Positions 62,801-64,000 of a stretch of DNA of 64,000 nucleotides are shown here, piece after piece (the first letter of the stretch is position 1; every line of letters starts with the position of its first letter). Position numbers and translations under genes: made by a program. The notes beneath the pieces were generated by a model. That model was not told the origin of the DNA. It saw nothing but the letters and a program-made list of their open reading frames with translations, and did no database searches. This DNA is from Trichoplax sp. H2. Taxonomy: Eukaryota; Placozoa; Uniplacotomia; Trichoplacea. The stretch is taken from contig NOWV01000018.1 in the NCBI GenBank assembly GCA_003344405.1, positions 62,001-126,000 of the forward strand, given 5' to 3'.

Positions 62801-63923
62801 TGCTTTAACAGAAGAATTTGCAACTACCAATAGGTGAGATACGACGTGAGAAGAATAAGCTAACAGTAAAATTTACATAACCGCTCAAAAACTTTTATGA
62901 AGTTGATTAAACTACAGTTATCTAGAATTCTGTATTGAAATGCATGTTAGAGAAACTTTCTATGTCATTAATATATTGGCTCTTTTTAACCTATAGGGAT
63001 AACAGTTCTCCATTTCTGCTTCTATCGAATACTGCATTAGGGTGTCTGATAAACAAATTACTATCAGCTCCTAGTAGGTAAGTTTTCGCAATCTCCTTTA
63101 TAAAATAGATTGTGACAAAGATGACTTGCAATAACTTTTTTTATCCCGATTTAAATTTAGTGTGACCGCAAATCCAAAAGTAAGTAGTAATATTTCTTTA
63201 TTTAAGTTAAGGAATTGCTTTATTTATCGTAACTAGCACCGGCTTTCAGTGATAGTGACTGAATAACCATACTATTTTTGATAACCTAGTTGCATATCAA
63301 CATATCCATAGCCATAAAATCGCTACAGGATGCTGTGTGTGATGATACCTTTAAATTCAAGTAAGTCAGTAGCTTATTTTGATATCTTTGATGTTATTTG
63401 GTGTGTTTAGCGTATATCTTATATCATAATTATTCACAATATGTCTGAAGAAATGAAGCTGCTTGCAGCTTAGCTGTTGCTGTCGCTAAATTTTCACGAC
63501 ATGAAGACAATTTTAAATCCGTATCGGAGATTAAAAATATCTTAATTCAGAAGCTGAGTGAATGTAGCAACCAGTGTGATCAAAATCTTGTCCAAGTATG
63601 TATTGATAGTCGGAAACTATCTCGTTTTTGCGAAATTGATTAGTCAATAAGTGCATTATTAAAATTTTTGATCTGAAAATTATCAGAACCTCACTTATTC
63701 TCTAGCGATGATAATTTCGACAATGATACAAAATGAATGGATAAGTGCTAGCGAAATTTCACAACTAGATGATATGATTTCTAACATTATGGCTGGAACC
63801 GAGTCTATAAATCAGCGAGCTATTGGTATGCTGATGCGATCGTATCAAGTTTTGAATATTTCGGAATTAAACAATAAAAGTCTGCAAAAATTGCAAGAAT
63901 GGGGAAATATACTCAAAGGACAG
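55479..63923 (+). CDS. FOCAD: Focadhesin (FOCAD), 3' end beyond the window
   Basis: Large HEAT-repeat-type protein; the human orthologue localises to focal adhesions and is reported to stabilise the SKI complex in RNA surveillance. Thirty-two exons with matching phases encode about 1266 residues; human FOCAD is about 1800, so roughly the last third is outside the window. Exon 1 (55479-55541) encodes MDTYALQKVKLQLNNASIQW ending in Q; it aligns in position and length with the human N-terminus and joins in phase to AISELYNSIRQKQDK. Strong landmarks are HPFITLLVQRDNLWPMV, NILYCIPKLATHKVCLQL, AIGIRLLTELWLQE, SLSIREICKIRP and KAAALEGLYYLCEAKVVDL. The whole is alpha-helical and Leu-rich, without membrane segments. 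Exon positions are in the two block entries. The last acceptor/donor pair seen ends at 63923 (GTAGAC donor). Confidence 0.93.
56768..56788. repeat. (TA)n microsatellite
   Basis: Short run of alternating TA inside a FOCAD intron. A similar run is at about 45122-45136. Confidence 0.7.
59920..63923 (+). other. FOCAD: FOCAD exons 15-32 (central block)
   Basis: Exons: 59920-60035, 60129-60255, 60413-60486, 60563-60644, 60775-60825, 60900-61113, 61199-61384, 61557-61660, 61751-61843, 62008-62093, 62230-62271, 62404-62587, 62688-62833, 62997-63077, 63161-63179, 63290-63360, 63451-63595, 63687-63923. Marks include NNQALQKLWHYTLF, EIRLAAFTALAEFSLTQM, GGLLFAYDPRINYD, QANVILALGGLAVALL, VRGCAALSLSQLIA. 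63161-63179 is a 19-nt microexon (SVTANPK across its junctions). The 60575-60782 open frame mixes two exons with an unspliced intron. Confidence 0.9.
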
Positions 63924-64000
63924 GTAGACACCATAATTAGTCAGCCGTTTATCTATATATTTTATAAGGATCTCGGCATACCTTGCGTATTACAAAAATG

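Noticed and set aside
1-64000. Search for tRNA, rRNA, CRISPR arrays and intact transposase or reverse transcriptase genes
   Set aside because: No cloverleaf with a recognisable T-loop, no spaced direct repeats of CRISPR type, and no DDE or reverse transcriptase motif was seen by eye; a tRNAscan or HMM search would be decisive.

Overview
This is a eukaryotic (animal) genomic window: AT-rich DNA with genes split into many short exons by GT-AG introns, mostly 60-500 bp. Eight conserved protein genes can be rebuilt by hand, and seven of them are multi-exon with splice phases that agree at every junction. The set (CRTC with its C-terminal transactivation domain, Pygopus PHD protein, focadhesin, IQGAP, UBE2Q, COPE, FAM81, a TP53I3-type quinone oxidoreductase) is typical of metazoans. 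My best guess is a placozoan (Trichoplax or Hoilungia type), from the compact, intron-rich, full-length animal gene structures and the AT-rich base composition. This is an inference; a sponge or cnidarian is not excluded.

Layout. 1-3387: no gene recognised. 3388-6777 (+): TP53I3-like NADPH:quinone oxidoreductase, 10 exons. 8345-9700 (-): FAM81 coiled-coil protein in one uninterrupted exon, convergent with the previous gene. 9701-12946: intergenic, rich in palindromic TACTGTACAGTA arrays and a local tandem duplication. 12979-23233 (+): IQGAP, 36 recognised exons. 23234-25967: intergenic, with a second large palindrome array ending just before the next gene. 25968-37054 (+): CRTC (CREB-regulated transcription coactivator), 9 exons with unusually long introns, one holding a strong RNA-type hairpin. 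39992-43765 (-): UBE2Q ubiquitin-conjugating enzyme, 14 exons, convergent with CRTC. 43766-49275: about 5.5 kb intergenic with palindrome arrays and a 312-bp tandem duplication. 49276-52936 (+): coatomer epsilon (COPE), 11 exons. 53420-55101 (-): a very short Pygopus, 3 exons, convergent with COPE. 55479 to beyond the window (+): focadhesin (FOCAD), 32 recognised exons, cut off at the 3' side; it is head-to-head with Pygopus, with 377 bp between the two ATGs.

The genes do not form an operon or a pathway. They are ordinary housekeeping, cytoskeletal and signalling loci (CRTC: cAMP/SIK signalling; PYGO: Wnt/beta-catenin; IQGAP: Cdc42/Rac and actin). The most unusual non-genic signal is the heptamer TACTGTA/TACAGTA: single copies are scattered through introns and intergenic DNA far above a rough composition-based expectation, and they grow into dense palindromic arrays in intergenic DNA, including just upstream of CRTC and between PYGO and FOCAD. 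No tRNA, rRNA, CRISPR array or intact transposon was seen.
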